In this document: in pieces, positions 63,601 to 64,000 of the stretch | Layout: every line of letters begins with the position of its first letter | Position numbering within the stretch: position 1 is the first letter of the stretch | Assembly: GCF_037126465.1 (NCBI RefSeq) | Contig: NW_026999453.1 | Span: 124,001-188,000 of the forward strand | Length of the DNA: 64,000 nucleotides | Direction of reading: 5' to 3' | From: Ornithodoros turicata | Lineage: Eukaryota; Arthropoda; Arachnida; Ixodida; Argasidae | Made by a program: the position numbers and the translations under genes | The notes under the pieces: model-generated | Told to the model about the DNA's origin: nothing | Database searches by the model: none | What the model saw: only the letters and a program-made list of their open reading frames with translations

Positions 63601-64000
63601 ATCCTTGCAGAAGGAATAAAGCAATATGTGTATTATTTTCATCGGCGAACCCCCCGCGCACAACAACAACCTTGCATCAGAGACGGCTAGTAATCAGTTA
63701 AAATGATTCGGCCTAGCAAATGCGAATAATATATTAAACGAACAAAATTAGTCACATGACTTTCTGCGGAAGAATTGATTGTTCTCCGTGATTAGATGTG
63801 TGTCGGTCTCTGTGTAGCTACGATGCTCACATGTTCTCTGCGTAGTTAAGGACTTGTTACCCCAATGCTATCTCTCGATTTCATCGGTTGCCAAAACCCG
63901 AAATTCAAGCAGGTTTTCACTTTATGTGGGAAGAAATCTTCCGATCGGAAAATCATTTGCAAGAAGCAGCTTATCGTGAGACCGAGTTTCAGTACATCGT
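63601..64000. other. No gene seen
   Basis: AT-rich, no recognisable feature. Confidence 0.35.

Overview
This is a eukaryotic window, almost certainly from an arthropod, and the family mix resembles chelicerate (tick-like) genomes. That placement is inference: no rRNA, tRNA or recognisable host gene fixes it. There are no bacterial operons. Spliced GT-AG introns, poly(A) signals, Tx1-like, I-clade and CR1/Jockey-group LINEs, Penelope-like elements (PLEs), PIF/Harbinger transposases and dense foldback/MITE sequence all point to a repeat-packed intergenic or intronic stretch. The best candidates for non-mobile protein are a single BEN-domain exon (minus strand, about 44.2-44.4 kb) and two lysine/glutamate-rich fragments flanking a PLE at 40.6-42.9 kb.

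Layout. 0-2.4 kb: 3' half of a Tx1-like LINE of family Y, then a decayed Tx1-type ORF1. 2.35-6.65 kb: PIF/Harbinger remnants, a PLE GIY-YIG fragment and a higher-order minisatellite. 6.65-7.35 kb: two decayed fragments resembling Polinton/adintovirus-like virion genes. 7.5-28.5 kb: a nest of Tx1-like LINEs of family X, made of two paralogous composite blocks (about 7.8-13.9 kb and 24.9-28.5 kb) with more copies between. Block 1 received a CR1-group LINE, a PLE-like foldback and a run of tiny LINE-tail insertions, and block 2 preserves the empty sites. Another X copy (13.0-22.3 kb) is split by a near-complete 5.8-kb I-clade LINE with a 12-bp target duplication, itself split by a 625-bp TIR element with an 8-bp target duplication. 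29-32 kb: I-clade tail, palindromic MITE and a 2.5-kb repeat (A). 32.9-38.6 kb: two further Harbinger-type loci, one with a Myb/SANT accessory gene. 38.7-43.2 kb: LINE RNase H remnant, a PLE with reverse transcriptase, GIY-YIG and a hammerhead-like core, and a 36-bp tandem array. 43.9-50.6 kb: BEN exon, family Y insertions, an inverted copy (B) of repeat A, and a decayed conserved protein with transposase-like signatures. 51-64 kb: LINE end fragments, long foldbacks, a miRNA-precursor-like hairpin and a possible 6-kb TTAA-type element.

How the parts work together. The window records successive retrotransposition. The two Tx1-like families end in the closely related 3' words ATGACAATACA (X) and ATGCCAATACA (Y). 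At two separate loci their short 5'-truncated tails have inserted again and again into the same AGTTCT-containing target, each separated by a copy of the target duplication. A repeat of about 190-440 bp ('HEAD') sits directly upstream of a LINE body or tail at five of its six copies and may be a SINE partner or a LINE 5' end. Several apparent frameshifts fall in homopolymer runs, so assembly error should be excluded before calling those copies dead.

All family assignments rest on motifs read by eye. No database search was run.
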